The notes under the pieces are model-generated. The model ran no database searches and had not been told where the DNA came from. It saw nothing but the letters and a program-made list of their open reading frames with translations. The translations under genes and the position numbers were made by a program. Source: Carposina sasakii (Eukaryota > Arthropoda > Insecta > Lepidoptera > Carposinidae). Taken from it: a stretch of 64,000 nt of DNA. The stretch covers positions 434,001 to 498,000 of the forward strand of contig CP053170.1 in assembly GCA_014607495.2 (NCBI GenBank), written 5' to 3'. Positions 61,203 to 64,000 of this stretch are shown in pieces. Every line of letters begins with the position of its first letter. Position 1 is the first letter of the stretch.

Positions 61203-63789
61203 CTCTGTATGTAAGGCTAAGTTTGTGTTTGTGTAAGGTTTGAGAATCTGTGCTCGATGGTTCCTCTATGTTCGATGAGCTCGTAGCTGTAGAAACCAAC
61301 GATAGACGATCCCCCCTAGACCTTTTTCGTATTTGATCGATATGTCTGTGTACCGTTTCCCCACCGTTACCTAATACTTTATAATTAGAAGTTCCTATGC
61401 GATCTAGTATCCGCCCTGGCACCCATTTTTCGCCTTTCAAATATTGCCGATACCAAACTTCGTCTTCTCGTTCCATACCCCTGCTGCCGCCCCCCGCAGC
61501 TCTTTGCTGGGCTTGCTGTTCGTGGTGTACCTTCCTTTCTCTGTCTGGCTTAAGTGTATCTAGTCGAGTTCTTATACGTCTTCCTAAAAGAAGCATTGCG
61601 GGGCTTTCGCCCGTAGTTGAGTGTTCTACATTCCTATAATGCATTAAAAATGACCATAATGCCCGATCTACATTTTTATTTTCAAATAATGCCTTTTTAA
61701 TAACACGCTTAATTGTTCGAACAGCATTTTCCGCTAGACCATTTGATGCCGGGTGGTACGGAGCTGTGAAACTATGTTCTATTCCGTTCTCATTAACAAA
61801 ACTTTTAAACTCGCTAGACGCAAACTGAGGACCGTTATCGCTTACTATTTGTCTGGGAATGCCCCATCTACTAAATAATTCCCATAAGCGGTCTATAAGT
61901 GGTCCCGCGCAAGTACTTGTCATTTTAAAAACTTCTACCCATTTTGACCTCGCATCAATAATTACCAAGTAACTTTTTCCCGCGATCGGTCCTAAGAAAT
62001 CCATATGTAGTCTCGCCCAAGGCTTATTAGGCCAAGGCCACATACTAGGTGTTTGCCTTGGGGGCGCGTCCGCCTGAGCTGCACAAACGGTGCACTCCTG
62101 GCACATTCGCTGCACCGCCTCATCTATTCCTGGCCACCACACATAACTTCGAGCTAAAGCCTTGGACTTAACTATTCCCATGTGTGGCTCGTGTAACATC
62201 AGTAACACTTGGTTTTTACAATTTTCTGGGACAACTAATCTGTGACCCCACATGATACAACCTAACTCGTCATAAAGTTCGCCTTTTCTATTGAAAAACG
62301 GTTGCAAATTATTTACCTCACATTTTTCCGGCCACCCATCGCGAATAAATGATAACACTCTTGCTAATAATGGGTCACGTGATGTTTGGTGCTTAATTGT
62401 CTTATAATCTAAAAGTAGCGCATCTTGTACATAGTGTAGGTAAGTTTGTTCCGGTAGCCGCAGTGGCGCCGCCGCCTGCGACGTCTGACTCACCGAATGT
62501 ACCTCGACCGGTAACCGCGATAACGCGTCCGCACCATTCTCGTGAGTCCTAACGTATTGGATATCAAAAGAGTAGGCAGATAAGATGATGGCCCATCTCT
62601 GCATCCGACTAGCCACCATAGTGGGTATACCCGTGTTCGGACCGAAAATCGAAACCAGTGGTTTGTGATCAGTCCTTAATATAAACCGGCGACCATACAA
62701 ATATTGATGGAATTTTCTAATACAGAAAATGATGGCCAGAGCCTCTCTATGTATTTGCGAGTAGTTTTTCTCGGCTTCATTAAGTGTGCGCGACGCGTAA
62801 ACAACCGGCCGCTCGCCGCCGTCGGCGCCGGCCTGCGTCAGCACCCCGCCCACCCCGCGCGCACTCGCGTCGCATGTCACTGTAAGTGGTTTCTTTGGGT
62901 CGTAGTGGGCAAGTACTTCAGCACTCGATAAAACCCTTTTTATTTCTACAAACGCCTTTTCACATTCCATAGACCAAACCCACTCTTTACCTTTCTTAAG
63001 AAGTTCGTAAAGTGGGAACAATTTACCACTCATATTTTTAATAAATTTACCGTAAAAGTTTAATAAGCCAAGAAACGACCTTAGTTCTGTCACATTCGTC
63101 GGCGTCGGTATGCCCACAATCGCCTCGACCTTGGATGGATCGGTTTTTATACCTTCCTTACTTATAATGTACCCAAGATAACGTACCTCTTTAACTAAGA
63201 AAACGCACTTATTTTTTTTCAACTTCAATCCGTTTTCACTTAATCTACTAAAAACTGCATCCAATGCGATTAAATGTTCCTGCTTAGTTTTACCTCCTAT
63301 GATAACATCGTCTAGAAAGACTTCTACATTAGGAATACCTTTTATTAAATTAGTCATTATTCGTTGAAAAATTCCCGGGCTAGAAGATAAGCCGTAAACC
63401 AGTCTATTGTATCGATAAAGACCCCGGTGAGTATTTATAACTGTATATATCTTAGTTTCGTCTAATTCTATTTGGTTGTAGGCTTGCGAAAGGTCGATTT
63501 TAGAAAAATAACGAGCCCCGCTTAAGTTTACCATTAGATCGTCTATCTTAGGTAACGGGTACCTATCAATCAATAAAACTGGATTAATAGTCGCTTTATA
63601 ATCCGCACAAATTCTCAAACTCCCATCAGCCTTATTTACCGGCACAAGTGGCGAAGCCCAGTCGGAGCAGTCAACGGCCTCGATGACTCCTTCGCGTAGC
63701 ATCGCGTCGAGTTCGCTGTCGATGCGCTCGCGCAGCGCATATGGCACCGGCCGTGCGCGGTGGAATACCGGAACGGCGCCTTCGCGCAC
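61156..63789 (-). CDS. Ty3/gypsy pol (RT-RNase H-integrase), intact frame
   Basis: 877 residues, minus strand. Reverse transcriptase: SPLVPVNKADGSLRICADYK near 46-65 and catalytic FLDD at 158-161 (instead of the common YLDD/YVDD). RNase H has CDASARGVGG with D307. Integrase zinc finger: H533, H536-C566, C569. Core: D597 (HMDFLGP), D651 (VSDNGPQF) and E687 (NGLAENAVRTIKR), DD35E spacing. C-terminal domain: WVPGRILDRIGTSNYKVLG. Typical of gypsy elements often labelled K02A2.6-like. The frame opens within the start of the RT domain. Protease and gag should lie upstream, but a stop near 63803 and unrelated sequence follow. No envelope gene is seen. Confidence 0.93.
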   Translation of the reverse strand: MREGAVPVFHRARPVPYALRERIDSELDAMLREGVIEAVDCSDWASPLVPVNKADGSLRICADYKATINPVLLIDRYPLPKIDDLMVNLSGARYFSKIDLSQAYNQIELDETKIYTVINTHRGLYRYNRLVYGLSSSPGIFQRIMTNLIKGIPNVEVFLDDVIIGGKTKQEHLIALDAVFSRLSENGLKLKKNKCVFLVKEVRYLGYIISKEGIKTDPSKVEAIVGIPTPTNVTELRSFLGLLNFYGKFIKNMSGKLFPLYELLKKGKEWVWSMECEKAFVEIKRVLSSAEVLAHYDPKKPLTVTCDASARGVGGVLTQAGADGGERPVVYASRTLNEAEKNYSQIHREALAIIFCIRKFHQYLYGRRFILRTDHKPLVSIFGPNTGIPTMVASRMQRWAIILSAYSFDIQYVRTHENGADALSRLPVEVHSVSQTSQAAAPLRLPEQTYLHYVQDALLLDYKTIKHQTSRDPLLARVLSFIRDGWPEKCEVNNLQPFFNRKGELYDELGCIMWGHRLVVPENCKNQVLLMLHEPHMGIVKSKALARSYVWWPGIDEAVQRMCQECTVCAAQADAPPRQTPSMWPWPNKPWARLHMDFLGPIAGKSYLVIIDARSKWVEVFKMTSTCAGPLIDRLWELFSRWGIPRQIVSDNGPQFASSEFKSFVNENGIEHSFTAPYHPASNGLAENAVRTIKRVIKKALFENKNVDRALWSFLMHYRNVEHSTTGESPAMLLLGRRIRTRLDTLKPDRERKVHHEQQAQQRAAGGGSRGMEREDEVWYRQYLKGEKWVPGRILDRIGTSNYKVLGNGGETVHRHIDQIRKRSRGDRLSLVSTATSSSNIEEPSSTDSQTLHKHKLSLTYRDAIGRSTGGVTGPGR

Positions 63790-63806
63790 CCGTAGCGTGG
63801 CCGCTT

Positions 63807-64000
63807 ATATGGAATCTATACCTTCACACAACTCTCATGACGTCAGAGACCGCGTTGCCGTCGGGTATATTTTCAAATCCAGTAAACAAAAATCATTTCA
63901 ATAAAGCGTACCTTTATCTAACATTTGTGACGTCACTGGCGCGAGTTGATATCGGGTATACATTCAGATTTAGTATACGCCCGCGTAAGTATTTTAAAAC
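63807..64000. other. Non-coding right edge
   Basis: Not gypsy coding. It contains the repeated words gacgtca (63839, 63931) and atcgggtata/gtcgggtata about 95 bp apart, so it may be the start of another repeat. Nothing firm. Confidence 0.4.

Noticed and set aside
60869..63806. Endogenous retrovirus with envelope
   Set aside because: Only pol is seen; no envelope-like frame follows pol and the left side ends against jockey sequence.

Overview
The window is eukaryotic and most likely from an insect genome, probably a moth or butterfly. It is AT-rich, has spliced gene fragments with GT-AG introns, and contains no operons, rRNA or tRNA that I can see. The Lepidoptera assignment is an inference from the mix of mobile elements: Helitrons starting TCTACACTAATATTATAAAG, piggyBac-like elements with CACG-type ends, DD34D mariner, Tc1, Harbinger, pogo with a PHD finger, jockey, RTE and CR1-like LINEs, Ty3/gypsy and BEL/Pao elements, and lepidopteran-style THAP, MADF and Myb/SANT fragments. 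No convincing ordinary host gene is present. With a 172-bp satellite array and insertions nested up to three or four deep, this looks like heterochromatin (pericentromeric or W-like).

Layout. 0.3-0.8 kb: two adjacent palindromes. 0.8-1.5 kb: unrecognised minus-strand coding remnant. 1.9-3.4 kb: minus-strand gypsy integrase tail split by a LINE. 3.4-5.0 kb: BEL/Pao gag remnant. 5.6-5.9 kb: minisatellite. 6.2-6.6 kb: hAT MITE. 6.6-10.2 kb: decayed gene of the DUF7869-like family, cut by a 1.5-kb hAT element that carries a LINE piece. 10.7-13.25 kb: satellite of about fifteen 172-bp units. 13.4-14.5 kb: piggyBac 3' half. 14.5-16.8 kb: Harbinger with an intact three-exon transposase model and an opposite-strand ORF. 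17.2-18.6 kb: internally deleted LTR element. 19.2-20 kb: Myb/SANT remnant. 21-23.5 kb: RTE and CR1/jockey-like LINE pieces. 24.9-27.5 kb: MADF and THAP remnants.

27.6-35.7 kb: a pogo remnant holds an intact Tc1 element (28024-29282). A MULE-type remnant holds a very young LTR element (30102-35635) with matching 1050-bp LTRs and a 748-aa frame lacking reverse transcriptase. 36.6-41.1 kb: an old piggyBac is split by a LINE, which is split by a complete piggyBac (37719-40277) with a 581-aa transposase. 41.7-44.2 kb: a large TIR element full of smaller insertions. 44.4-52.0 kb: two Helitrons head to tail, the second full length (45518-52002). 52.1-55.0 kb: pogo element with an intact 666-aa transposase. 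55.1-60.9 kb: a jockey element cut by a LINE and by a mariner that itself carries a fold-back insertion. 60.9-63.8 kb: gypsy element with an intact 877-aa pol.

The genes here do not form a pathway. They are transposases, replicase-helicases and retrotransposon polyproteins, each acting on its own element ends. The nesting gives a relative age order. Several target-site duplications and in-frame joins make that order directly checkable.
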